Shown piece by piece: positions 53,597 to 62,987 of a DNA stretch of 64,000 bases. Positions within the stretch are counted from its first letter, which is position 1. Each line of letters begins with the position of its first letter. The translations under genes and the position numbers were made by a program. The notes under the pieces were generated by a model. That model had not been told where the DNA came from, made no database searches, and worked only from the letters and a program-made list of their open reading frames with translations. Origin of the DNA: Lactobacillus sp. ESL0680 (GTDB taxonomy: Bacteria; Bacillota; Bacilli; Lactobacillales; Lactobacillaceae); the NCBI RefSeq assembly GCF_029392855.1, contig NZ_CP113945.1, forward strand, positions 1,550,001 to 1,614,000, read 5' to 3'.

Positions 53597-54095
53597 ATAC
53601 CTGTTTTTGATAAAGTGCTGCCGTTTTATCATCAAACGCACACATTATTACTTCTATTTTAGCCGCTTCATTTTCTCGCAGCCATTTTTTAACCGTTTGG
53701 AAAGCAATTAGGGCTGCTCGACCAGCCGGGAAACCATACGCTCCCGTTGAAATTGCAGGAAAAGCAATACTATGCAAGTTGTTTTCTTTAGCTAGGTCAA
53801 GTGAACTAACATAACATGCCCGCAAAAATGAATCATCTCTTGCTCGTCCAGAATAAATTGGCCCAACAGTATGAATGACATACTTAGCAGGTAATCTGTA
53901 TCCCCGCGTTATCTTAGCTTGACCTGTCTTACAGCCATGTAACGTTCGACATTCAGCCAATAGTTCCGGACCAGCAGCCTTGTGAATTGCACCATCTACT
54001 CCCAAACCGCCAAGCAAAGTCTCGTTCGCTGCATTCACAATTGCATCAACTTTTAACTTAGTAATGTCACCTTTAATAACTTCAATTTTTAACAT
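53595..54095 (-). CDS. Macro-domain protein, O-acetyl-ADP-ribose deacetylase type
   Basis: 166 residues, a single macro domain that binds ADP-ribose. [24 protein letters not shown] and [17 protein letters not shown] are the ligand loops (first given in part: [18 protein letters not shown]). It could remove acetyl or ADP-ribose groups in the cytoplasm. It overlaps the stop of the tyrosine phosphatase gene by one base and is therefore translationally linked to it. Confidence 0.92.
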   Translation of the reverse strand: MLKIEVIKGDITKLKVDAIVNAANETLLGGLGVDGAIHKAAGPELLAECRTLHGCKTGQAKITRGYRLPAKYVIHTVGPIYSGRARDDSFLRACYVSSLDLAKENNLHSIAFPAISTGAYGFPAGRAALIAFQTVKKWLRENEAAKIEVIMCAFDDKTAALYQKQV

Positions 54096-54868
54096 TATTC
54101 TAAATACATCCGCCTTAATTGCATCAAATCATCTGCAGTAAAACCCAACTGTTTTTGAAAGAAATTGGCAAAGTCGCCCCAGCCGCCGCGAATGGTTTCC
54201 GTAATGCCGCGAATGGCAATTCCTTCACCTTTAGTAACATTCATCTTAGCAACCATTTTAGAAATATCGTCATTACTCGGCAACTGCCGCGAAATAGCGA
54301 AATCATATAACTCATTAGTTAACAAATAATCACGGGCAATTGTGTCGTCATCAACGCCCAACGCCATTAAAATCAAAGCAGACACCATCCCCGTCCTATC
54401 CTTACCGGCACTACAATGATAGACAAGTGCCTCATCTTCTGGTAATTCCAGTAATTGTGCAAAAATTCGGGTAAAAATGTCCTGACTATGGGGACTAAGA
54501 AGTGTCTGCTGGTATATCCGCCCAATAAAGTTATCCTTCATATCTGGAATATGATGCAAAAAACGATACACCTTACGGTCATTTTGCTGATCCGCAATAT
54601 CTTCAGAATAAACGGGAACATCGACAAATTCGCGCTTAAACCATGACTTATCAGGAGAAGTCTCTTTTTCATACGCTGAACGCAAATCACAATCAACTGT
54701 AACGTGCAGATCCGCCAGTTTTTGTTGGTCATGAGGCGTAAGTGAACTTAATGAATCCGAGCGATAAATTTTATTCCATTTAACTGTCTGACCATTCTCG
54801 GTTTGATAACCGCCAACATCCCTAAAATTTAATGGCCCATCAAAGGCCACAATTCGCTTGTGTGCCAT
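54095..54868 (-). CDS. Tyrosine/serine protein phosphatase, PF13350 type
   Basis: 257 residues; active-site loop [10 protein letters not shown] with Cys152 and Arg158, [13 protein letters not shown] at the start and [17 protein letters not shown] after the loop. A paralogue of the 30550-31350 protein, sharing FRELGGY/FRDVGGY, the loop and the DYLLTN motif. Paired with the macro-domain gene and following glpK by 33 bases on the same strand. Target unknown. Confidence 0.88.
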   Translation of the reverse strand: MAHKRIVAFDGPLNFRDVGGYQTENGQTVKWNKIYRSDSLSSLTPHDQQKLADLHVTVDCDLRSAYEKETSPDKSWFKREFVDVPVYSEDIADQQNDRKVYRFLHHIPDMKDNFIGRIYQQTLLSPHSQDIFTRIFAQLLELPEDEALVYHCSAGKDRTGMVSALILMALGVDDDTIARDYLLTNELYDFAISRQLPSNDDISKMVAKMNVTKGEGIAIRGITETIRGGWGDFANFFQKQLGFTADDLMQLRRMYLE

Positions 54869-54901
54869 TAGTTCTCACTTCTTTTCCCTTAAATCATTTT
54901 G

Positions 54902-56443
<1,542 letters not shown>

Positions 56444-56544
56444 TTACTTATCTGCATGTTTTTTTACAAGAAATAATTATATCATTGTCAGTATTTTAAG
56501 TTATACTTGAAACTAAAGCTTGGTTTAAAGAGGAAGGCAAAATT

Positions 56545-57357
56545 ATGAACAAAGAAATTATCGCTCTGACAATTGCTGGCAATGATAGCGACGGCAGTGC
56601 AGGTATGACAGCTGACTTACACTCCTTTTATGCACGAAAAGTATATGGTATGGGCCTGCTCACTGCAGCCGTTGCTGGCAATACCACTGGTATTTATGCT
56701 CAAGAAGTCATGCCACTACCCTTCATTCAAAAGCAATTTGATGTTTTAAACGAAGATTTTAAAATTGACGCATTAAAGACTGGCATGCTAGCTAACAAAG
56801 AGGTCATTAATTGTGTTGCGACTAATCTGCGCAAATACGACATGGGCAAAATTGTCCTCGACCCCGTTATCATGACCAAACACGGCAATACTTTGCTTGA
56901 CGATGATGCTTATCAAGCCTTTTTGGACGAATTATTACCACTGGCTGATATCATCACGCCCAATTTTTATGAACAACAAAAGCTAACTGGTCTTGCATTG
57001 ACTACTAAGGAAGAAATTAAGCAGGGTGCCCGTAAATTACAAGAAATGGGTGCCAAAAATGTCTTAATGAAGGGCCGCCACGATAATAATGAACAGTCAG
57101 CAGTGACAGATATCTTATTAACAGCTGACGGCAATTTTTATGAATTTACCAAGCCGTTTATTGATACTGACCGCATTAACGGTACTGGCGATACCTTATC
57201 TGCCGTAATTGCCGCTGAACTGGCTAAAGGCAAATCAATTATCGATAGCGTCAAGATTGCCAAAGACTTCACTTATGAAGCAATTGCCCATCCAATTGCT
57301 GTGGGTTCTAAATATGGTCCAATCAATCACTTTGCCGCCCAGCAAGACGTGAAATAA
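56545..57357 (+). CDS. Pyridoxine/hydroxymethylpyrimidine kinase (PdxK/ThiD family)
   Basis: 270 residues, ribokinase-like fold. ALTIAGNDSDGSAGMTADL at the start, VLDPVIMTKHG, ITPNFYEQQKLTGL and the catalytic NGTGDTLSAVIAAEL. Phosphorylates pyridoxal-type vitamers or hydroxymethylpyrimidine; no thiamine genes are near, so a vitamin B6 salvage role is slightly favoured. AGAGGAAGG site. Divergent from glpK. Confidence 0.85.
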   Translation: MNKEIIALTIAGNDSDGSAGMTADLHSFYARKVYGMGLLTAAVAGNTTGIYAQEVMPLPFIQKQFDVLNEDFKIDALKTGMLANKEVINCVATNLRKYDMGKIVLDPVIMTKHGNTLLDDDAYQAFLDELLPLADIITPNFYEQQKLTGLALTTKEEIKQGARKLQEMGAKNVLMKGRHDNNEQSAVTDILLTADGNFYEFTKPFIDTDRINGTGDTLSAVIAAELAKGKSIIDSVKIAKDFTYEAIAHPIAVGSKYGPINHFAAQQDVK

Positions 57358-57364
57358 CACCAAC

Positions 57365-57392
57365 AAAAAAGAGTCGCGTGGACTCTTTTTTT
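57365..57392. terminator. Terminator after the vitamin kinase gene
   Basis: AAAAAAGAGTC-gcgtg-GACTCTTTTTTT, shared with the convergent gene. Confidence 0.9.
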
Positions 57393-57393
57393 G

Positions 57394-57984
57394 TTAACGA
57401 TAATTATATTCTGTATAACTAATATTTTTAAAATGATGATTACCGTATTTTTTAGCTAATTTCTTTGATTTAAAGTATTGGTTATAAACTTTTCCAGTAT
57501 CTGGCTGAGCTTCAAATAATACTTGAACTTTCTTGCCGTTAACCTTTTCAACCTTCATTGAATAAGCAGCACTCTCTGCATCTTTACCAGCTGGCGTTAC
57601 AATCGACCAAGTAACATGATTAATCTTTTTATTAGTACCTGTAGCCAATGCCGCAAGCTTAGCAGGATCTTGATCTTGGCTAACGCTGACTATTTCTGAA
57701 GTCAGTTTACCAGTAGTTGGGGCACTAGCAACGCTGGTCATTTTAACAGTTTCGCCGGTTTTAGGTGATGTATAGCTACCTAACTTAATAATTAATGGCT
57801 TAGGCGTTAAAATATTACTACTATACCATTTACCGCGCCACTTCTTAGGGAAAGAATATGTATTGGCAATTTTTTGGGTAACAGACTTAACTGGTTTAAC
57901 AGTTTGCGCTTGGACAGTTGTACTTGCCCCAGCTGCACTAGCAAGCGTTGCCGCTGCAAGTAAAGTTAATATTGAATGCTTCAT
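57394..57984 (-). CDS. Secreted protein of unknown function
   Basis: 196 residues. Signal peptide of about 26 residues (LLAAATLASAAGASTTVQA then QT). The mature part starts with FPKKWRGKWYSSN, a pattern repeated in many small secreted lactobacillar proteins of unknown role, then beta-rich segments and a basic tail (KSKKLAKKYGNHHFKNIS). No sortase or lipid anchor. Mature protein is strongly basic. GGAGAA site. Confidence 0.75.
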   Translation of the reverse strand: MKHSILTLLAAATLASAAGASTTVQAQTVKPVKSVTQKIANTYSFPKKWRGKWYSSNILTPKPLIIKLGSYTSPKTGETVKMTSVASAPTTGKLTSEIVSVSQDQDPAKLAALATGTNKKINHVTWSIVTPAGKDAESAAYSMKVEKVNGKKVQVLFEAQPDTGKVYNQYFKSKKLAKKYGNHHFKNISYTEYNYR

Positions 57985-58173
57985 TTAAAATTCTCCTTTT
58001 ATCTAAAATAATATAATCTTTAACAATTATTATAAAATAATAACAATAGTTATATTATAACAAGCTTGTTACAGTTATCTCCACATGTCACCAGTTCATC
58101 TATCGGTTCTTAAAAATCAGTTAATTTACCCCATAATTAGAATCTTCTTTTGCTTAATACCAACCTTTTACGC

Positions 58174-58179
58174 TATAAT
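58174..58179 (+). promoter_or_regulatory. -10 box of gatD
   Basis: TATAAT with TTGCTT 18 bases upstream (58150-58155), 30 bases before the start codon. Confidence 0.55.
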
Positions 58180-58208
58180 TTATTACAAAAATACGAGGTT
58201 GAGGCGCG

Positions 58209-58874
58209 ATGGCAGACAAGACAATTAAAATTGCATACTTATATGAAGATTTAATGAATACCTATGGTGATTCTGGTGACGTTAAAATTATTCGTTACCT
58301 ATTAAAGAAGCAAAACTATAACACTCAAATTGACAATGTTTCCCTAGGGGACCCATTCAATGCCTTTGATTACGACTTTGTCTTTTTTGGTGGTGGACAA
58401 GACTTCGAGCAAACCGTTGTTGCTAAAGACTTGCCGCGGCATAAAGAAACATTAACTAATTACATTAATGCTGGTCACCCAATGCTTGGCGTTTGCGGTG
58501 GTTACCAGCTTGTTGGTACTTACTACAAAACAATTGGTGGTGCCACAATTAAAGGATTGGACATTTTGCCATTTCACACCGTCTTTAAAGCAGACAAGCG
58601 CATGATTGGCGATACTCACTACAATACCGAATGGGGTGAAGTTAAGGCCTTTGAAAACCATTCAGGTCAAACTTATTTTGATGACCAAAGTTTGCAGCCA
58701 TTGGGCAAAATGATTACTGGTTATGGTAACAATCCTCAAGATGGACTTGAGGGTTTGCATTACAACAACTTTATTGGGACTTACTCTCACGGACCAATTT
58801 TGCGCAACTTGAACGTCGCCAATGCCATTGTCAAGATGGTTCTTGATTGGCACCAAGAACGTGTAACTGACTAA
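58209..58874 (+). CDS. gatD: Lipid II amidotransferase glutaminase subunit-like protein
   Basis: 221 residues. CobB/CobQ-type glutamine amidotransferase with LYEDLMNTYGDSGDVKII, VFFGGGQDFEQ, nucleophile Cys in GVCGGYQLVG and the late His in IGTYSHGPIL. This pattern matches GatD, which with MurT amidates D-glutamate of lipid II. However no murT is adjacent here; the gene stands alone between opposite-strand genes, so its partner must be elsewhere. Ribosome site GAGGTTGAGG. Confidence 0.82.
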   Translation: MADKTIKIAYLYEDLMNTYGDSGDVKIIRYLLKKQNYNTQIDNVSLGDPFNAFDYDFVFFGGGQDFEQTVVAKDLPRHKETLTNYINAGHPMLGVCGGYQLVGTYYKTIGGATIKGLDILPFHTVFKADKRMIGDTHYNTEWGEVKAFENHSGQTYFDDQSLQPLGKMITGYGNNPQDGLEGLHYNNFIGTYSHGPILRNLNVANAIVKMVLDWHQERVTD

Positions 58875-58889
58875 TCATTATGCCAAAGC

Positions 58890-58925
58890 AAAAAACATCT
58901 TCAGTTTAATCTGAAGATGTTTTTA
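58890..58925. terminator. Bidirectional terminator between gatD and pox
   Basis: AAAAACATCTTCAG-tttaat-CTGAAGATGTTTTT. Confidence 0.92.
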
Positions 58926-58939
58926 TTTATTTAAATTTA

Positions 58940-60694
58940 TTACTTGCTTGCATCAGCCAACAATTCACTAAATGTTGGTTGGTCTGCTGCATCTAACTCG
59001 TAAGTCTTACGGTAATCAGCTACAGCTTCTGCGCCAAACACATTTTCATCAGTCATCACAACGTTAGTATCAATTGGATCAATATCTAAAATCTTAGCAT
59101 CCAAAACAATTGGCAACTCATTGCCGCTAGCTTGCAGCTGCTTAATCTTAGCCATTGCCTCTTTTAATTCCGCTAAATTAGTGGCAGTTAAACCAATTGC
59201 ACCCATACTCTCAGCTGCCTTGGCCCAATCTGCTCCAACTAAGTCAATACCATAAGGTGCCTGACCTGCCTGCAACTTTTCATGGCCGATAAAACCAAAT
59301 GACTTGTTCTCCAAAACCACGTTAACTACAGGCAAGTGATACTTAACTTCCGTTAACAAGTCCGGCATTACCATTACGTAGCCACCATCACCAGAAATTG
59401 TCCAAACTTGGCGGTCAGCAAATGATAACTTAGCTGCAAGACCTGCTGGCAGACCAAAGCCCATCGTACCGTACCAAGCAGACATTGCGTATTTTTGCTC
59501 ATGATCGAATGGCAATTGCCGTAAAGCCCACTCTGTGTTATTACCAACATCAAGACCAAAGACAGCATCCTTTGCTGAGTTATCCTTAATTGCTTGAATT
59601 ACACTTTCAGCACGCAAGCCATCATGGTCGTCAGCCGCAAGCTTTTCAAGCCAGTTTACCCACAAAGCGCGGTCTTGTTGGGCTGCCTTTAAAAATGCAG
59701 TTGGTTCTGCTTGATAATCTACTGCGGCTAATTTTGCCAAAAAGTCCTTCGCATCAGCCAAAACAGTAATATCAGCATCATATTGCTTACCCAAATCAGC
59801 CAAATTGTTGTTAACCTGAATAATTGTCTTGTCATTTGGCAAAAAGCGCGCAAACGGATAATTAGTACCAACATACAAAATCAGGTCGCTGTCTTGAGAA
59901 ACATCAAAGGCAGGCTTAGTTCCCAAACGTCCACGCGCACCCATGTAGTTAGGGTGATTAGTCGGAAAGACATCTGCAGCTGGTGCAGTAGTCAAGACTG
60001 GTAAGCCAAACTTATCAGCAACTAGAACTGCGGCATCACGACTGCCGCGCGCACCTTGACCAAGCCACATCACTGGCTTCTTGGCATTCTTAATTGCGTC
60101 AGAAACAGCTAATACATCAGCATCCTTTGCTAAAATTTCATTATTAGTTGTACTTAGAGCAGCTGTCTTGGTTGCTACGTACTCAATTTCTTGTCCTGAA
60201 AGGTCATCAGGCAACACAACAACTGATACTGACTTAGTTGCATAAGCTGACCGGATTGCCTCATCAATTAAACTAGGAATTTGTTCCGCATTAGCAGCTA
60301 ATTTATGAAATTGAGCAACATCTGCGTAAATTGGATCCTGATTTAATTCTTGGAAGAAATTAGTATTCATAAAAGCTGTAGAAGTCTGACCAACTAAGGC
60401 TAATACTGGCACATGATCCATCTTGGCATCGTAAAGACCGTTTAGCATATGGACTGATCCAGGGCCAGCTGAACCAAAGGCAACCCCAATCTTACCAGTT
60501 AGCTTAGCATCAGCTGCTGCTGCCAAAGCTCCAACTTCCTCATGACGTACTTGAATATACTTAATTTGGTCACGTTCTTGGTATAAGCCATCAACTGTAT
60601 TATTAATTGAATCAGCAGTAATGCCGTAAACATGGTCAATATTCCACTTCTCTAATACTTTTGCAAGTGCTTGACCTGCCATCATCTTTGTCAT
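58940..60694 (-). CDS. Pyruvate oxidase
   Basis: 584 residues from ATG 60694 (TGGAG site; the frame opens earlier at 60745 through the operator). Thiamine-diphosphate and FAD enzyme: converts pyruvate, phosphate and oxygen to acetyl phosphate, CO2 and H2O2. N-terminal PYR domain with RHEEVGALAAAADAKLTGKI, central FAD-binding domain, C-terminal PP domain with ISGDGGYVMVMPDLLTEV and the NKSFGF end. It would make the cell a peroxide producer in air. Control by a twin palindrome is predicted. Confidence 0.9.
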   Translation of the reverse strand: MTKMMAGQALAKVLEKWNIDHVYGITADSINNTVDGLYQERDQIKYIQVRHEEVGALAAAADAKLTGKIGVAFGSAGPGSVHMLNGLYDAKMDHVPVLALVGQTSTAFMNTNFFQELNQDPIYADVAQFHKLAANAEQIPSLIDEAIRSAYATKSVSVVVLPDDLSGQEIEYVATKTAALSTTNNEILAKDADVLAVSDAIKNAKKPVMWLGQGARGSRDAAVLVADKFGLPVLTTAPAADVFPTNHPNYMGARGRLGTKPAFDVSQDSDLILYVGTNYPFARFLPNDKTIIQVNNNLADLGKQYDADITVLADAKDFLAKLAAVDYQAEPTAFLKAAQQDRALWVNWLEKLAADDHDGLRAESVIQAIKDNSAKDAVFGLDVGNNTEWALRQLPFDHEQKYAMSAWYGTMGFGLPAGLAAKLSFADRQVWTISGDGGYVMVMPDLLTEVKYHLPVVNVVLENKSFGFIGHEKLQAGQAPYGIDLVGADWAKAAESMGAIGLTATNLAELKEAMAKIKQLQASGNELPIVLDAKILDIDPIDTNVVMTDENVFGAEAVADYRKTYELDAADQPTFSELLADASK

Positions 60695-60726
60695 ATTAAA
60701 ACTCCATTCTTTGAATTCATTCCATG

Positions 60727-60743
60727 GCTTACTTTTTGTAAGC
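60727..60743. promoter_or_regulatory. Palindromic operator 2 of pox
   Basis: GCTTACTTTTTGTAAGC, at about +2 to +18 of the predicted transcript. Same core (CTTAC-N5-GTAAG) as the site at 60760-60776. Confidence 0.7.
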
Positions 60744-60751
60744 ATTTCTAA

Positions 60752-60779
60752 ATAATATCACTTACTTTTTGTAAGTCAA
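60752..60779 (-). promoter_or_regulatory. pox promoter with operator 1 in the spacer
   Basis: TTGACT (60779-60774), 16 bases, TATTAT (60757-60752). The palindrome ACTTACTTTTTGTAAGT at 60760-60776 fills the spacer and overlaps the -35, so a bound repressor would block RNA polymerase. Confidence 0.75.
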
Positions 60780-60808
60780 GATATAATACCCTGATTTTTT
60801 AAACGCAC

Positions 60809-60841
60809 AAAAAAAGCGACCCAACAGGGATCGCTTTTTTT
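60809..60841 (-). terminator. Terminator after cas6e
   Basis: AAAAAGCGACC-caaca-GGGATCGCTTTTT, 13 bases beyond the cas6e stop; usable from both sides. Confidence 0.85.
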
Positions 60842-60853
60842 AGTTATAAAATA

Positions 60854-61477
60854 CTATTCAGCTTGAGGAATAACTGTCATGAGACCCATACCGAAAGTCT
60901 TCTCCAGTCCGACACCATTAGTTAAAGCTCGTTTAAATAAGTTAACATTTTTTACAACTAACTTACCCTCAAACTTCACACTACTGAGCCGCACTCTTTG
61001 ACTATCTTGATGAAATGCTATTGGCCAATCACGACTAATAATCTGTAATTCCGGAATTTTTACTTGAAAGCCATTCTTCTCTGCTTGTTCGAGCAGCCAC
61101 CGTACTTGATCTTTTACAGTAACAGCAGGCTCTACTTTACCATCTCTTGACTTAAATGATGGATCAGCAGCTAACCTAAATTGCATGACTTGATCTGACT
61201 TAATTTTACTTAAAAATTCGTCATAATCTTCGATATCAACAGTACCCGAGACACCATACTCTAGAAGACTACTAGAATCTGGCTTAGTTTGACTAACAAT
61301 TATCAGATATTCTTTATCCATTAGACGATCAATTCGCCATAAATGGGGCTCTTGATCCTCAGATTCGACCTCATCAGGAAAACTCTGTTCTACCCAATTG
61401 TGAAACGCAGAAAGTTGCGTTAATTCCTTAGCTTTCGGCCAATTGTTAACATCAATTTCAACTCTTGATAGATACAC
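60854..61477 (-). CDS. cas6e: CRISPR Cas6e (CasE/Cse3) crRNA endonuclease
   Basis: 207 residues from GTG 61477 with GGAGGG upstream. Cuts the precursor RNA at the base of each repeat hairpin in type I-E systems. MYLSRVEIDVNN at the start, catalytic-type His26 in LSAFHNWVEQSFP, LWRIDR, and the glycine-rich C-terminal loop GVGLEKTFGMGLMTVIP are all present, so it looks intact. It follows cas7e directly: cas5, which normally lies between, is missing, and cas1/cas2, which normally follow, are replaced by a terminator and pyruvate oxidase. Confidence 0.9.
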   Translation of the reverse strand: MYLSRVEIDVNNWPKAKELTQLSAFHNWVEQSFPDEVESEDQEPHLWRIDRLMDKEYLIIVSQTKPDSSSLLEYGVSGTVDIEDYDEFLSKIKSDQVMQFRLAADPSFKSRDGKVEPAVTVKDQVRWLLEQAEKNGFQVKIPELQIISRDWPIAFHQDSQRVRLSSVKFEGKLVVKNVNLFKRALTNGVGLEKTFGMGLMTVIPQAE

Positions 61478-61524
61478 TTCTGCTTCCCTCCTTCAATTAC
61501 CTTGTATAAAGCTAATTAAAACTA

Positions 61525-62610
61525 TTAATCTTGCATTGCCTTTGTTAAGGCTTCAGTAACCCTATCCAGCAATTTTGATAGATTTTCAGCTTGGTTGTTG
61601 AATTTTGAAGGATGATTAGTAAGAATTACATTCATCAAAGGTTCTTCAACGAATCTCTTAGTTACAACATATTCGTCTTCCAACTTCTTAATTGATCTCG
61701 CAATACAGTCCTTCTTAGAAGGAATTGGTTCTTCAAACGCAGAAGCCAAGTTGATTGGTGTATCTTCCCGCAAAGTAATCATGATGTAATTCGGCAAAGT
61801 CTTGTTAGCAAATGTCATTTGCGAACTAGTTGGCATTGAAAGAATGAAGGCCTTAACAAAAGCAACAATGTTCTTAACAATATCTTCATTGTTAAGGTTG
61901 TTAGCTAAAGTACCAACACTAACATTTGCATAACGATATAAAATTGCTGCATTATATTCAACTGCACCTAGCATATCAACATTGCTTGAGTCTTCTGGGT
62001 GTGAATCTTCAATTGCAGTAAAGTAATCGTATTCTGGTTTGATTTCATGAGTTGAAATTGCGTTTGCCATTTGAGCTGCTGCATTAACATTAAGTACAGA
62101 ATTATCTGGAACCATCCGACCAAATAATGCCAAATCAAGAGAATTATCAGATTCCAAAATGCGCGTAACGTCATTCTTGGCAGTTTGATCGGTCAAATTA
62201 TCATGAGTCAAAGCATATTGCGCCAATTTTTCTAATTGAACAGGACTAACTGTCAAAAAAGTAGACGTTAAAATCTTGCCGCTATCAGAATCCCGGTTAA
62301 ATTTGAGCCCAGCTGCACCCAAAGTAGCAATAGCCTTGTCCATTGCAGCTTTTTCGTCTAAAGAACCGTCTAAAGCTGACAATTCATGAGCTAAAAGTTC
62401 TGCAATTTCTTTTGTTTTTGTACCAACTGCAGAATTTTCTGCTTTAAAGAAATCACGTACAGCCTTTTGCCAGCTTTGTGCAGAAACACGTGCACGCGTA
62501 ACGCCGCCGTAATATGCGGTTTTAGGTGCACCTGTACCATCTTGGTTAATGTTAGAAGATGGTACTTTCTGTAAGATGTTCAGATCGAGATATAAATTTG
62601 TATTACTCAT
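61525..62610 (-). CDS. cas7e: CRISPR Cas7e (CasC/Cse4) Cascade backbone protein
   Basis: 361 residues, full length. The opening LNILQKVPSSNINQDGTGAP and then KTAYYGGVTRARVSAQSW is diagnostic for Cas7e, six copies of which coat the crRNA in Cascade. AAAAGGAG site before ATG 62610. Only 47 bases separate its stop from cas6e. No cse1, cse2 or cas3 lies upstream within the window; the space is 377 bases of AT-rich DNA and then the array. Confidence 0.93.
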   Translation of the reverse strand: MSNTNLYLDLNILQKVPSSNINQDGTGAPKTAYYGGVTRARVSAQSWQKAVRDFFKAENSAVGTKTKEIAELLAHELSALDGSLDEKAAMDKAIATLGAAGLKFNRDSDSGKILTSTFLTVSPVQLEKLAQYALTHDNLTDQTAKNDVTRILESDNSLDLALFGRMVPDNSVLNVNAAAQMANAISTHEIKPEYDYFTAIEDSHPEDSSNVDMLGAVEYNAAILYRYANVSVGTLANNLNNEDIVKNIVAFVKAFILSMPTSSQMTFANKTLPNYIMITLREDTPINLASAFEEPIPSKKDCIARSIKKLEDEYVVTKRFVEEPLMNVILTNHPSKFNNQAENLSKLLDRVTEALTKAMQD

Positions 62611-62987
62611 TCCAATTACTCCTTTTAAGTATTGTTGGCCAAATCATGTATTTTATACTTTACTTAATCCATGTATTCCTATATTTATCCACTAATAATT
62701 AGTACATCAAGTAAATTTAGTTTAGGTAGAACTTGATTACTAACTAAAAATACTTTTAAACATACATGTCATTATTATAAGCATAAATTTATTTGTTAAC
62801 ACATTGTTTATAACTACATATTATGTAATAAAACCATATTTTTTGCAAGGTGTTTTACAAAGTAAAATATAGTATACGAACATTAATATTCAACCAGCTA
62901 TATTAAAATAGAAAATCTATTACTCACAGCTTCTGGAACACAGATTATAAATATTGTTTTGGATATTCAGTACTACTTCTTAGGTTA
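62611..62987. other. AT-rich gap between cas7e and the array
   Basis: No ORF, tRNA or clear hairpin. Contains a possible minus-strand -10 (TATAAA near 62657-62652) for cas7e. It lies at the trailer side of the array, so it is not the array leader. Confidence 0.5.

Noticed and set aside
60695..60745. Upstream start for pyruvate oxidase
   Set aside because: The extra 17 residues would be coded by the operator and lie at the predicted transcript start; no ribosome site.
62611..62987. AT-rich region beside the array as its leader
   Set aside because: Repeat sense and degenerate repeats show that this is the trailer side; the true leader should be beyond 64000.
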